Shown here: positions 44,726 to 56,977 of the stretch, piece by piece
Layout: the number at the start of each line of letters is the position of its first letter
Position numbering within the stretch: the stretch's first letter is position 1
Assembly: GCF_030813355.1 (NCBI RefSeq)
Contig: NZ_JAUSUD010000003.1
Span: 62,001-126,000 of the forward strand
From: Metabacillus malikii
GTDB taxonomy: Bacteria; Bacillota; Bacilli; Bacillales; Bacillaceae
Length of the DNA: 64,000 nucleotides
Reading direction: 5' to 3'
Program-made: the position numbers and the translations under genes
Notes under the pieces: model-generated
The model's input: only the letters and a program-made list of their open reading frames with translations
What the model was told of the DNA's origin: nothing
Database searches by the model: none

Positions 44726-46039
44726 ATGACAGAGAAACAGTACCGTCCTGAAACGGTAACCATCCATGGCGGATTGCAAAAGGATACGTTAACAGGTGCT
44801 CGATCTGTACCTATTTACCAATCAAATGCATATGTTTTTAACGATACGGAACATGCTGCAAATTTATTTGGTTTAAAAGAACCTGGTTATATTTACACAA
44901 GAATTCATAACCCGACATCTACTGTATTTGAAGAGAGAATTGCTCAACTTGAAGGTGGGATTGGCAGTCTAGCAGTGTCTAGTGGAATGGCAGCAATTAC
45001 TCTAGCAATTTTAAATATTGCAGGTGCTGGTGATGAAATCGTTTCTGCTTCAACACTTTATGGTGGAACATATAATCTTTTTGCAAATACATTACCGAAA
45101 TACGGCATTAAAACAAATTTCGTTGATCCTAAGGAACCAGAAAACTTCAGATTAGCTATAACTGAAAACACAAAAGCTATTTTTGCTGAAACAATTGGAA
45201 ATCCAAGTTTAGATATTCTAGATATCGAGGCGGTTGCAGCAATTGCTCATGAAGCAGGAATTCCGTTAATAATTGATAATACATTTGCGACACCATTTTT
45301 ATGTCGACCAATTGAACATGGTGCTGATATTGTCGTACACTCAGCTACAAAATGGTTGTTAGGGAACGGAACAACACTTGGTGGTGTGATCGTAGATGGC
45401 GGGAAATTTGATTGGAACAGTCCAAAATTCCCTGGGTTTACGACACCTGATCCAAGTTACCATGACTTAGTATATGCAGAAGCGCTTGGTGAACAAGCCT
45501 TTATCATTAAAGCAAGAGTTCAGCTATTAAGAGATTTAGGTCCAGCAATAAGCCCATATAACTCCTTCCAATTTAATCTCGGTTTAGAAACGCTTCATGT
45601 TCGGATGAAGGAGCATATTGCAAACACGAGAAAAATGGTTGAATATTTGACAGAGCATCCAGCAGTTGAATGGGTACTTTATCCAGAACTTGATAACCAT
45701 CCTGCCAAAGAGCTAGCAGCAAAATATTTACCAAAGGGAGCAGGTTCTGTTATCGTCTTCGGTATTAAGGGTGGCCGTGAAGCAGGTGCGAATGTTATCA
45801 ACAATGTGGAATTATGGTCACATGTTGCAAATGTTGGTGATGCTAAAAGTTTAATTATTCACCCGGCTAGTACAACACACCAGCAGTTAGGTGCAGAGGA
45901 GTTAAAAAGCTCTGGTGTAACGGAAGACTTAATTCGTTTATCCGTAGGTATTGAACACATTCAAGATATTATCGATGACTTAGACCAAGCGATCTTTAAG
46001 GCAACAGGGATTAAAGGTAACAGTAGGGTTTACGCATAA
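44726..46039 (+). CDS. metY: O-acetylhomoserine sulfhydrylase (MetY)
   Basis: PLP enzyme of 437 aa in the Cys/Met metabolism family that makes homocysteine (or methionine) from O-acetylhomoserine and sulfide or a thiol. The PLP Lys is in VHSATKWLLGNGTTLGG; other family segments are SSGMAAITLAI and the C-terminal HPASTTHQQL. Length is typical of MetY rather than the ~380-aa MetB/MetC. AGGGAGG precedes the ATG. No SAM riboswitch is seen directly upstream; it lies next to the metNPQ importer. Confidence 0.92.
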   Translation: MTEKQYRPETVTIHGGLQKDTLTGARSVPIYQSNAYVFNDTEHAANLFGLKEPGYIYTRIHNPTSTVFEERIAQLEGGIGSLAVSSGMAAITLAILNIAGAGDEIVSASTLYGGTYNLFANTLPKYGIKTNFVDPKEPENFRLAITENTKAIFAETIGNPSLDILDIEAVAAIAHEAGIPLIIDNTFATPFLCRPIEHGADIVVHSATKWLLGNGTTLGGVIVDGGKFDWNSPKFPGFTTPDPSYHDLVYAEALGEQAFIIKARVQLLRDLGPAISPYNSFQFNLGLETLHVRMKEHIANTRKMVEYLTEHPAVEWVLYPELDNHPAKELAAKYLPKGAGSVIVFGIKGGREAGANVINNVELWSHVANVGDAKSLIIHPASTTHQQLGAEELKSSGVTEDLIRLSVGIEHIQDIIDDLDQAIFKATGIKGNSRVYA

Positions 46040-46099
46040 TCTAAGCAACGTGGACATTAAGGGAAAAACTAGAAAATTGAATCAATTATCATTATAAAG

Positions 46100-46143
46100 T
46101 CCTAAACGGTGAAAGCGTTCTATATCACCTTTAGGATTTTTTT
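46100..46143 (+). terminator. Terminator after metY
   Basis: TCCTAAACGGTGA and TCACCTTTAGGA form a stem followed by TTTTTTT. Confidence 0.85.
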
Positions 46144-46167
46144 GCCGAATAAAACGAATTGAAATGA

Positions 46168-46196
46168 TTGACACATAAAAAAATTACTGATAAAAT
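46168..46196 (+). promoter_or_regulatory. Sigma-A promoter of the SAM riboswitch / metNPQ
   Basis: TTGACA at 46168-46173, a 17-bp spacer and TAAAAT at 46191-46196, about 50 bp before the riboswitch aptamer. Confidence 0.75.
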
Positions 46197-46249
46197 CACA
46201 AACATAATAATCGTAAATGACTAAATTTTTTATTACTATATAATATGTT

Positions 46250-46363
46250 TCTCTTATCAAGAGAGGTGGAGGGAAGTGCCCTATGAAGCCCGGCAACCGT
46301 CAGTTTCAGCTGAAATGGTGCCAATTCACACAAAGCGTATTGCTTTGAAAGATGGGAGAAAGG
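46250..46363 (+). ncRNA. SAM-I (S-box) riboswitch
   Basis: Carries the S-box core CTTATCAAGAGAGGTGGAGGG, CCCTATGAAGCCCGGCAACC, GGTGCCAATTC and the closing GATGGGAGAA strand. It lies between a strong promoter and a terminator ahead of metN, so SAM should switch off methionine import. Confidence 0.96.
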
Positions 46364-46376
46364 ACAAAGTTATTGT

Positions 46377-46408
46377 GCCTTTCTGCTCCCATGCAGAAAG
46401 GCTTTTTG
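46377..46408 (+). terminator. S-box-controlled terminator ahead of metN
   Basis: GCCTTTCTGC - TCCCAT - GCAGAAAGGC followed by TTTTTG; a perfect 10-bp stem directly after the SAM aptamer. Confidence 0.9.
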
Positions 46409-46460
46409 TTTTATTGGTATACTATTACCTAGATAATAATATTGGAAGTAGGTGAACAAC

Positions 46461-47477
46461 TTGATTACGTTAGAAAACGTTAGTAAAGTTTATCATACAA
46501 AATCCGGTGATGTGCAAGCTGTCAATAACGTAGACCTCAAAATTGAAAAGGGCGAAATCTTTGGCATTATTGGCTATAGTGGTGCGGGAAAAAGTTCTTT
46601 AATTCGCTTACTGAACGGACTAGAGAAGCCAACAAAGGGAACGATTACAGTTGCCGGTCATCGTATCGATACGATACGTGGTGCCAAGCTTCGTCAAGCA
46701 CGATTAGAAATCAGCATGATTTTTCAACATTTTAATCTCTTATGGTCGAGAACAGTTCGTGACAATATATCTTTCCCTTTAGAAATTGCCGGTGTGAAAA
46801 AGCAAGAAAGACTAAAACGTGTAAACGAATTAATAAAGCTTGTAGGACTAGAAGGCAGGGAAGATGCCTATCCTTCTCAGTTAAGTGGAGGACAGAAACA
46901 ACGTGTTGGGATTGCTAGGGCGTTGGCGAATAACCCGAAAGTATTGCTTTGTGATGAGGCTACCTCTGCACTTGATCCACAAACAACTGATTCGATTTTA
47001 GATTTACTTGTCGATATTAATAAACGATTAGGATTGACAATTGTCTTGATTACCCATGAAATGCATGTTGTACGGAAAATTTGTAATCGAGTAGCAGTAA
47101 TAGAGGCCGGGAACATAGTTGAACAAGGAGAAGTATTAGAACTGTTCAGGAATCCGCAGCAGCAAATTACAAAAAGATTTCTTAATCAAGATTCTGAGCC
47201 AGAAGAGACAGTTGAACAATTACGCGCTCATTACTCTGATGGAAAGGTACTGAAGCTATCCTTTATTGGAGAATCAACAGAACAGCCGCTTATTACAAAC
47301 CTAATCCGTCACTTTGATGTAAATGTGAATATTTTGCAAGGGAAAATCTCACAGACACAAAATGGAGCATATGGAACATTATTTATTCAATTGATTGGTG
47401 AAAACTCAGTAATCAATCAAGCAATTGCCTTCATTGAGGAAAATAAAATCGGTGTGGAGGTGATTGAAAATGAATGA
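46461..47477 (+). CDS. metN: Methionine ABC importer ATPase MetN
   Basis: ATP-binding subunit (338 aa) of the D/L-methionine importer. Walker A GYSGAGKSS, signature LSGGQKQR, Walker B VLLCDEATSALD and a C-terminal ACT-like NIL domain (about 260-338) that senses methionine. TTG at 46461 is preferred over GTG at 46452 because AGGTGA lies 5 nt upstream and it aligns with MetN N termini. Overlaps metP by 8 nt. Confidence 0.95.
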   Translation: MITLENVSKVYHTKSGDVQAVNNVDLKIEKGEIFGIIGYSGAGKSSLIRLLNGLEKPTKGTITVAGHRIDTIRGAKLRQARLEISMIFQHFNLLWSRTVRDNISFPLEIAGVKKQERLKRVNELIKLVGLEGREDAYPSQLSGGQKQRVGIARALANNPKVLLCDEATSALDPQTTDSILDLLVDINKRLGLTIVLITHEMHVVRKICNRVAVIEAGNIVEQGEVLELFRNPQQQITKRFLNQDSEPEETVEQLRAHYSDGKVLKLSFIGESTEQPLITNLIRHFDVNVNILQGKISQTQNGAYGTLFIQLIGENSVINQAIAFIEENKIGVEVIENE

Positions 47478-48135
47478 ATGGTTGGAATTACTTAAGTGGG
47501 AAGACTTGTTAGCCGCAACACTTGAAACGTTATATATGACAGTCATCTCTGTTACGATCACATTTATTATTGGCCTATTATTAGGATTGCTTTTATTTTT
47601 AACGAGTAAAGGAAGTATGTGGGAGAACCGTCCTGTTAACTTAATCATTGCAACATTCGTTAATATTTTTCGCTCAATCCCATTCATTATTTTAATCGTC
47701 CTGCTAATTCCATTTACGAAATTACTAGTAGGTTCGATTTTAGGTGCTAATGCAGCATTGCCGGCTCTCATTATTGGCTCTGCACCATTTTATGCAAGAA
47801 TGGTCGAAATTGCACTTCGAGAAATTGACAAAGGTGTCATTGAAGCTTCCCATTCAATGGGGGCATCAAATTTTGAAATTATTTTTAAAGTATTAATTCC
47901 AGAGGCTCTACCTGCGTTAGTATCAGGGATTACCGTTACAGCGATTGCGTTAGTTAGTTATACAGCAATGGCTGGAGTTATCGGTGCAGGTGGTTTAGGG
48001 AACTTTGCATATTTAGAAGGCTTCCAAGGGAATAATACATTACTAACTTTTGTCGCAACTGTATTAATTTTAGTTATCGTGTTTATCATTCAATTTATTG
48101 GTGATGTACTCACTAAAGTAATTGATAAAAGATAA
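47470..48135 (+). CDS. metP: Methionine ABC importer permease MetP
   Basis: Membrane subunit of 221 aa with five or six helices and the permease EAA-type loop (EIALREIDKGVIEASHSMGAS). The ATG at 47470 is placed 9 nt after GGAGG, inside the end of metN, so translation is coupled. Works with MetN and MetQ. Confidence 0.94.
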   Translation: MNEWLELLKWEDLLAATLETLYMTVISVTITFIIGLLLGLLLFLTSKGSMWENRPVNLIIATFVNIFRSIPFIILIVLLIPFTKLLVGSILGANAALPALIIGSAPFYARMVEIALREIDKGVIEASHSMGASNFEIIFKVLIPEALPALVSGITVTAIALVSYTAMAGVIGAGGLGNFAYLEGFQGNNTLLTFVATVLILVIVFIIQFIGDVLTKVIDKR

Positions 48136-48171
48136 TGCTTTTCAAAAACAACATTACTAGGAGGAAATAAC

Positions 48172-49002
48172 ATGAAAAAGAAATTATCATTATTGTTTAT
48201 ATCATTATTGTTGGTTGCATTAGCTGCCTGCGGGACTAGCAAAGACGAAGGTGCAGCTGATGAAAAGTCAACTAAACTTGTCGTTGGTGCTTCTGCGGTA
48301 CCACATGCACAAATTTTAAAAAAGGCGGAACCAATTTTAGCTAAAGAGGGTATTGAATTAGACGTTAAAGTTTTCCAGGACTATATTTTACCGAATACAA
48401 CATTAGAATCGAAAGAACTTGATGCGAACTATTTCCAAACACCAGGATACTTAGCGTTAGAGATGGAAGAAAAAGGTTATGACTTTGTTAGTGTTGGTGA
48501 AATTCATAGAGAACCAATCGGGATTTATTCTAAAAAATACAAATCATTAGATGAACTTCCTGAAGGTGCTAAAATCATAATTAGTACATCTGATAGTGAC
48601 CAAGGCCGTATCCTTCCGATTTTTGAAAAAGCTGGTCTAATCACGCTTAAAGAAGGCGTTGGCGAAAATGCACGAGTTGAAGACATCGTAGAAAATCCTA
48701 AAAAGTTAGATTTCTCAACACGTATCGAGGCAAAGCTTCTAGCAACTTCATTTAATAATGAAGAAGGTGACGCAGTTGTTATCAATGCAAACTATGCATT
48801 AGAAGGTGACGTGAACCTTGAAGAAGGTATTGCATTCGAAGGTAGTGACGTCGTTCCAGCTAACTTAATTGTTGTTCGTAAAGAAGATGAAAATAACGAA
48901 AACATTAAAAAATTAGTAGAAGTATTAAAATCTGAAGAAATTCAATCATTCATTGAATCAGAATATAAAGGCTCTGTTATTCCTGTTGGGAAAGATGAAT
49001 AA
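48172..49002 (+). CDS. metQ: Methionine-binding lipoprotein MetQ
   Basis: Extracellular substrate-binding lipoprotein of 276 aa. Signal with lipobox LAAC (LLVALAACG) and the NlpA/MetQ family body (VVGASAVPHAQIL; ELDANYFQTPGYL; SDSDQGRILP). AGGAGG precedes its ATG. Last gene of metNPQ. Confidence 0.95.
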   Translation: MKKKLSLLFISLLLVALAACGTSKDEGAADEKSTKLVVGASAVPHAQILKKAEPILAKEGIELDVKVFQDYILPNTTLESKELDANYFQTPGYLALEMEEKGYDFVSVGEIHREPIGIYSKKYKSLDELPEGAKIIISTSDSDQGRILPIFEKAGLITLKEGVGENARVEDIVENPKKLDFSTRIEAKLLATSFNNEEGDAVVINANYALEGDVNLEEGIAFEGSDVVPANLIVVRKEDENNENIKKLVEVLKSEEIQSFIESEYKGSVIPVGKDE

Positions 49003-49012
49003 TTAGTTAAAG

Positions 49013-49053
49013 ACATGCATCATTGGAATCCTTCCAATGATGCATGTTTTTTT
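49013..49053 (+). terminator. Terminator after metQ
   Basis: ACATGCATCATTGGAA and TTCCAATGATGCATGT pair perfectly around a 3-nt loop, followed by TTTTTTT. Confidence 0.92.
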
Positions 49054-49301
49054 GCTAACAATCATTAAGGGGTGTCTGGAGCTGATCCGAAACTCTTGAG
49101 GAGGACGCGAGTTAGGATAATTATAATCACACTCCAAGTGAGTATATAGAAGCATATAAAAGCTATTTTATAAAAAGAAGGTAAAAGGCTAGAAAAACAA
49201 CAATATCACTAGTGAGAATTGCCATTAACTTCAAATATCCGATTTGAGCATTGTCATATTTCTTGTTAAGCTTTTGATAGAAAAACAGAAAGGGATGATT
49301 T

Positions 49302-49502
49302 ATTATTCATTCAGCACATGAACTACTTGACCTCCATGTTACGACAGACATGGAAAAAGCGATGCATCATTCACATGGAATCGGCTATGCCGAATACGCA
49401 CGTAAGCATGAGAAACGGATGGATGTAGAACGTGCAAGAGAAAATGACTATCGCAAAAGTCAATCATTATATGCTAAAATTACCAAACAAACGAAGAAAT
49501 AA
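49302..49502 (+). CDS. Small His-rich helical protein with apparent ATT start
   Basis: An open frame of 66 codons (IIHSAHELLDLHVTTDMEKA... ending AKITKQTKK) lies between metQ and sufC. It has no ATG, GTG or TTG near the AAAGGG ribosome site; the best-placed codon is ATT at 49302, 7 nt downstream. The next ATG (49350) has no site and would lose a third of the protein. A strong terminator follows directly, supporting a real gene. The product is soluble, charged and helical; I do not recognise it. Confidence 0.5.
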   Translation: MIHSAHELLDLHVTTDMEKAMHHSHGIGYAEYARKHEKRMDVERARENDYRKSQSLYAKITKQTKK

Positions 49503-49509
49503 CCTTAGA

Positions 49510-49559
49510 AAACACCTTATTTAAAGGAAAAAATGTTCCTTTAAATAAGGTGTTTTTTA
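49510..49559 (+). terminator. Terminator upstream of the suf region
   Basis: AAACACCTTATTTAAAGGAA and TTCCTTTAAATAAGGTGTTT are perfectly complementary and followed by more T. Confidence 0.92.
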
Positions 49560-49815
49560 AGTGCTCTGCTCTTATAGTTCAGATTCACGAGTGTTTATAC
49601 CCTTAAGTATTTTGGAACAACAAACGATTCCTATTTAACAAATAGGAAACAATTTCAGGGTGAGAATGTTTTCTTCTACGTTGTGAAAACTAATGAAGGT
49701 GATCGAACATAAATGGGTCTTAAAGTCGTGCTCTGTTAATAAGCCATTATCAACTTTAACTGGCTACTTGAGTATATGGAATATTCAGACATATTTCGAC
49801 TAAAATCCTTAAAGG

Positions 49816-49867
49816 TTGTGTTCACTTTTCATTTGTTATAATATTAGAATGAGAATAAAATGAGAAT
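49816..49867 (+). promoter_or_regulatory. Putative suf operon promoter with direct repeat
   Basis: TATAAT at 49837-49842 has a weak -35-like TTGTGT at 49816. Just downstream AATGAGAAT occurs twice (49848-49856 and 49859-49867), 11 bp apart, a possible regulator site. The 300 bp before this contain no other feature I can support. Confidence 0.45.
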
Positions 49868-49900
49868 TAGTTAAACTTTATATATCATGGAGGTATTGTT

Positions 49901-50686
49901 ATGGCAGGGTCTACATTAGTAATTAAGGATTTACACGTAGAAATTGACGGAAAAGAAATTTTAAAAGGTGTAAATCTTGAAATAAAAGGCGGGGAGTTCC
50001 ATGCAATCATGGGGCCTAACGGAACAGGAAAATCAACTTTATCATCTGCAATTATGGGTCACCCAAAATATGAAGTAACAAAAGGCAGCATTACTTTAGA
50101 TGGTGAAGATGTTCTTGAAATGGAAGTAGATGAGCGCGCACGTGCAGGTCTATTTTTAGCAATGCAATATCCAAGTGAAATTAGCGGTGTAACAAATGCT
50201 GACTTCTTACGTTCATCAATCAATGCTCGTCGTGAAGAAGGCGATGAAATTTCTTTAATGAAATTTATCCGTAAAATGGACGCAAATATGGAAGAATTAG
50301 AAATGGATCCAGATATGGCACAACGTTATTTAAACGAAGGGTTCTCAGGTGGAGAAAAGAAACGTAATGAGATTCTTCAATTAATGATGATTGAGCCAAA
50401 AATTGCAATTCTTGATGAAATCGACTCTGGACTAGATATCGATGCATTGAAAATTGTCGCAAAAGGTATTAACAAAATGAGAAACGAAGAGTTCGGATGC
50501 TTAATGATTACTCACTACCAACGTTTATTAAACTACATTACACCTGATAAGGTACATGTAATGATGCAAGGTCGTGTTGTAAAATCTGGTGGTGCTGAAC
50601 TAGCGCAACGTCTTGAGGCAGAAGGCTATGACTGGATTAAAAAAGAATTAGGTATCGAAGACGAAACTGTTGGGCAAGAATCTTAA
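49901..50686 (+). CDS. sufC: Fe-S assembly ATPase SufC
   Basis: Soluble ABC-type ATPase (261 aa) that powers the SufBCD scaffold. Walker A GPNGTGKST (38-46), signature FSGGEKKRNEI, Walker B IAILDEIDSGLD. First gene of sufCDSUB, the Bacillus order. Good GGAGG site. Confidence 0.97.
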   Translation: MAGSTLVIKDLHVEIDGKEILKGVNLEIKGGEFHAIMGPNGTGKSTLSSAIMGHPKYEVTKGSITLDGEDVLEMEVDERARAGLFLAMQYPSEISGVTNADFLRSSINARREEGDEISLMKFIRKMDANMEELEMDPDMAQRYLNEGFSGGEKKRNEILQLMMIEPKIAILDEIDSGLDIDALKIVAKGINKMRNEEFGCLMITHYQRLLNYITPDKVHVMMQGRVVKSGGAELAQRLEAEGYDWIKKELGIEDETVGQES

Positions 50687-50704
50687 GCAAAAAGGGGAGT
50701 AGAG

Positions 50705-53662
<2,958 letters not shown>

Positions 53663-53703
53663 GGAGCAGTCCTTAAATCTAACTTGGATAGGAGTGAATG
53701 TAG

Positions 53704-55101
53704 ATGGCAAAGAAAGCACCTGAAATCGGCGATTACAAATATGGGTTTGCTGACAAGGATGTTTCCATCTTCCGTTCTGAACGAGGATTAACGAAGGAAA
53801 TTGTTGAAGAAATTTCTCGTATGAAATCTGAACCACAATGGATGCTAGATTTCCGTTTAAAATCATTAGAAAACTTTTATAATATGCCAATGCCTCAGTG
53901 GGGTGGCGATTTAGCTTCATTAAACTTTGATGAAATTACGTATTATGTAAAACCATCTGAAAAATCTGAGCGTTCATGGGATGAAGTACCGGAAGAAATT
54001 AAAGCAACGTTTGATAAACTGGGTATCCCTGAAGCTGAGCAAAAATATTTAGCTGGTGTATCTGCACAATACGAATCAGAAGTTGTCTACCACAACATGA
54101 AAGAAGACCTTGAAGAGCTAGGTATCGTTTTCAAGGATACGGATACAGCATTAAAAGAAAATGAAGACATTTTCCGTGAGCACTTCGGGAAAGTGATCCC
54201 ACCAACAGATAATAAATTTGCAGCACTAAACTCTGCAGTTTGGTCTGGTGGATCATTTATCTATGTACCAAAAGGTGTGAAAGTTGATACACCGTTACAA
54301 GCGTATTTCCGTATCAACTCAGAGAACATGGGACAATTTGAACGTACGTTAATCATTGTTGATGAAGGCGCGCATGTACACTATGTTGAAGGCTGTACAG
54401 CACCTGTTTACACAACAAACTCATTACACAGTGCGGTCGTTGAAATTATCATTAAAGATGGCGGTTATTGCCGTTATACAACGATTCAAAACTGGGCGAA
54501 CAACGTCTACAATCTTGTTACAAAGCGTGCTGTTTGTGAAGCTAATGCAACAATGGAATGGATTGATGGAAACATCGGTTCTAAATTAACAATGAAATAC
54601 CCAGCTGTTATCCTTAAAGGTGAAGGCGCACGTGGTATGACATTATCTATCGCAATTGCTGGAAAAGGGCAACATCAGGATGCAGGAGCTAAAATGCTTC
54701 ACTTAGCACCAAATACGTCATCGACAATTGTTTCAAAATCGATTTCTAAACATGGTGGTAAAGTAACATACCGTGGTATCGTTCACTTTGGCCGTAAAGC
54801 TGAAGGTGCTCGCTCAAACATTGAATGTGATACACTCATTATGGATAATCAATCAACATCTGATACAATTCCATACAATGAAATCTTAAATGATAATATT
54901 TCACTTGAACACGAAGCGAAAGTATCTAAGGTTTCTGAGGAGCAATTATTCTACCTTATGAGCCGCGGTATTTCTGAAGAAGAAGCAACTGAAATGATCG
55001 TAATGGGCTTCATCGAACCATTTACGAAAGAACTTCCAATGGAATACGCAGTTGAAATGAACCGTCTTATCAAGTTCGAAATGGAAGGTAGTATTGGATA
55101 A
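53704..55101 (+). CDS. sufB: Fe-S scaffold SufB, 3' end supplied by the integrated element
   Basis: Core scaffold protein of 465 aa on which the cluster is built; contains the conserved [19 protein letters not shown] region and ends KFEMEGSIG. The last codons after ATGGAAGGT (55081-55089) appear to come from the mobile element: a second copy encoding KFEMEGSIG and a stop, with synonymous changes, lies at the far end (63390-63419). The protein is intact, so integration should not cost function. Confidence 0.96.
   Translation: MAKKAPEIGDYKYGFADKDVSIFRSERGLTKEIVEEISRMKSEPQWMLDFRLKSLENFYNMPMPQWGGDLASLNFDEITYYVKPSEKSERSWDEVPEEIKATFDKLGIPEAEQKYLAGVSAQYESEVVYHNMKEDLEELGIVFKDTDTALKENEDIFREHFGKVIPPTDNKFAALNSAVWSGGSFIYVPKGVKVDTPLQAYFRINSENMGQFERTLIIVDEGAHVHYVEGCTAPVYTTNSLHSAVVEIIIKDGGYCRYTTIQNWANNVYNLVTKRAVCEANATMEWIDGNIGSKLTMKYPAVILKGEGARGMTLSIAIAGKGQHQDAGAKMLHLAPNTSSTIVSKSISKHGGKVTYRGIVHFGRKAEGARSNIECDTLIMDNQSTSDTIPYNEILNDNISLEHEAKVSKVSEEQLFYLMSRGISEEEATEMIVMGFIEPFTKELPMEYAVEMNRLIKFEMEGSIG
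55069..55101 (+). other. attL in the sufB 3' end
   Basis: TCAAGTTCGAAATGGAAGGT followed by the stop-proximal codons matches TCAAGTTTGAGATGGAAGGT at 63388-63407. The longest shared block is ATGGAAGGT (55081-55089); crossover probably fell in or near it. Confidence 0.8.
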
Positions 55102-55110
55102 CTAACGATT

Positions 55111-55139
55111 AACCCTTGTATATCAAGGGTTTTTCTTTT
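55111..55139 (+). terminator. Element-borne terminator after sufB
   Basis: AACCCTTG - TATAT - CAAGGGTT followed by TTTCTTTT, 9 bp past the sufB stop. It replaces the host terminator now stranded beyond the right end of the element. Confidence 0.82.
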
Positions 55140-55148
55140 GTTTTGCAC

Positions 55149-55185
55149 GTGCAAAGTTCGGTTCGTGCAAAGTTCGTGCAAAGTT
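55149..55185 (+). repeat. Left GTGCAAAGTT repeats (candidate integrase arm sites)
   Basis: GTGCAAAGTT at 55149, 55165 and 55176; the last two are 11 bp apart. The same pair, 11 bp apart, recurs at 63266 and 63277 near the other end. Confidence 0.7.
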
Positions 55186-55215
55186 GAATTGATTTTTACA
55201 TTATTTGAAGTTATT

Positions 55216-56388
55216 TTAAACATGATTTTGTGATGTATAAGCAGTGAATTTTGCAAGTTCATCTGTTTGAATTTTTTTAGTGATATGCCCATAAGTTCTA
55301 CTTAATTCTTTTGTGTCCACATGACCTAATCTTTTTGCTATATAAATTTCACTTACACCTGCTTCAAGTAGTAAAGTGGCATGAGTATGCCTGAAAGCAT
55401 GTAATCCCCTATATTCGACCCCTGAAGCATTATGATAGTTCTGAATCGTTTCACGAATGGTTGAAGGTGTGAGATAATGCCCATTATAATTTTGAAAGAT
55501 GATTCCATCATTATTTTTCTTAAATCTTGGATTTCCAAGAATCAACTCATTTTGCTTTGCTTTGAATTTTTTCAGTTCACGGATAACATCTTCATCAATG
55601 CTAATTTGACGATATGAGGAATCATTCTTTAATGTTGTAAGAATCACTTTGTTGTTATCGTCACGGCTTGTTTGCTTGTTTATATCAATCATATTCCCTT
55701 GAATATCATCCCATCTTAATGCAAGTGCTTCAGATATCCTTAAACCTGTTTTGTATAAGAAGAAAATCAACATATAGTAAATTCGATATTCAGGGAACCT
55801 TTGATGCTTGTATGTTCTTAAATAATCTAAAAGTTGATTCATTTCATCAAGGCTGAAATATTTGATTTCTTTATCATCCATTTTCAATGCAACTTTATCC
55901 TGTACCTCTATCTTCAATTTTTCAGCAGGATTCTTTTCTAGTACCTGAAGTTCTTGAACGGCATAAAAAAATATATTTTTTATTATTGAAAGATATCTTC
56001 TTCTTGACCCTATTGCATATTTAGGTTTTCCATTCTTATCAAGTTCCCGAAAGGTTGCAATCCAATCTTTCACGTCAATTCTTGTGATTTTTGATATTTT
56101 TTTGTGTCCAAATGCAGGCATCACATGATTTTTTATTGTTGCTTCAATTAACCTGAATGTAGAATCTTTTGTTGTTTGCTTTTTCCACTTCAGCCATTGT
56201 TCCACAACATATTCAAAAGGCATATTTCTATCAGTTATGGTTTGACCATAATATTTTCTTTCTTCAGTTTTTGCGGCAACAATTTCTGCTTCTTTTTTTG
56301 TTTTAAAACTACCGATTCCTCTTAATTTTCCATCTATATGAACTTGTACTTGATAATTTCCGCTTGGTAATTTTCTTATGCTCGCCAT
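55216..56388 (-). CDS. int: Tyrosine-type site-specific integrase
   Basis: 390-aa phage-type recombinase. N-terminal AP2-like arm-binding domain (SGNYQVQVHIDGKLRGIGSF), SAM-like core-binding domain, and a catalytic domain with Arg in KTGLRISEALALRW, HxxR in HAFRHTHATLLLEAG, GH in KRLGHVD and the final Tyr in LSRTYGHI. AAAGGGG precedes the ATG. It lies just inside the left att site, as expected for the enzyme that recombines at sufB. Confidence 0.95.
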   Translation of the reverse strand: MASIRKLPSGNYQVQVHIDGKLRGIGSFKTKKEAEIVAAKTEERKYYGQTITDRNMPFEYVVEQWLKWKKQTTKDSTFRLIEATIKNHVMPAFGHKKISKITRIDVKDWIATFRELDKNGKPKYAIGSRRRYLSIIKNIFFYAVQELQVLEKNPAEKLKIEVQDKVALKMDDKEIKYFSLDEMNQLLDYLRTYKHQRFPEYRIYYMLIFFLYKTGLRISEALALRWDDIQGNMIDINKQTSRDDNNKVILTTLKNDSSYRQISIDEDVIRELKKFKAKQNELILGNPRFKKNNDGIIFQNYNGHYLTPSTIRETIQNYHNASGVEYRGLHAFRHTHATLLLEAGVSEIYIAKRLGHVDTKELSRTYGHITKKIQTDELAKFTAYTSQNHV

Positions 56389-56404
56389 GGTGTCTTTTCC
56401 CCTT

Positions 56405-56809
56405 TCAATCTTTTAAAATGATTTCAATAACACTTTTGATTTTTGCTTTTTCTTCTTTTGTTAAAAGCTTGTTTTGAAAATAAAGTGGATGATTGGAATC
56501 CAGTAAAAAATCAACATAAATTGATTCTTGTTCTTGTTCTGCTAGTGACCATTCAATATCTTCTTCTTCGTTTTTAAGTTTCGCATAATCTAATCCGTCA
56601 ATATATCCTGCTTGTACTAATAAATCAATTGATGGAATATCAAGTCCTGTTGCAATCCTTTCAAGTGTTTCTACTTTTGGAATTCCACGTTTACCCGTTT
56701 CAACTTGTGATAAATAGGAGTGTGCAACCCCTGACAGTTCACTAAGTTTTCTAATAGAAAGTCCTTTTCCTTTTCTTAATTTCCTTAATTTTTCCCCAAA
56801 ATTGCTCAA
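56405..56809 (-). CDS. XRE-family repressor
   Basis: 134-aa regulator with an N-terminal HTH_3 domain (GLSIRKLSELSGVAHSYLSQ) and an acidic C-terminal part. Placed between integrase and the divergent operator region, it is the likely master repressor of the element (cI- or Stl-like). 16 bp upstream of int, probably cotranscribed. Confidence 0.9.
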   Translation of the reverse strand: MSNFGEKLRKLRKGKGLSIRKLSELSGVAHSYLSQVETGKRGIPKVETLERIATGLDIPSIDLLVQAGYIDGLDYAKLKNEEEDIEWSLAEQEQESIYVDFLLDSNHPLYFQNKLLTKEEKAKIKSVIEIILKD

Positions 56810-56860
56810 ATTTCATTCCTCCTCTTTTCTTTTGAAATACACTACTATATTAACCCGATT

Positions 56861-56977
56861 GGTTGCAAAAGTAAACAATTATTTAACAATATTTGCAAAT
56901 GTATAACAAAAATCGTATTATAGGTATGTGGTTGCAAAAGTAAATATTTAGAAAGGTAGTGTTTGCAAATGTTTAAT
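56861..56977. promoter_or_regulatory. Operator region with four TTGCAAA sites
   Basis: GGTTGCAAAAGTAAA (56861 and 56930) alternates with TTTGCAAATGT (56892 and 56962). The TTGCAAA cores begin at 56863, 56893, 56932 and 56963, that is 30, 39 and 31 bp apart. The last overlaps the start of the rightward HTH gene. Likely binding sites for the XRE repressor. Confidence 0.65.
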
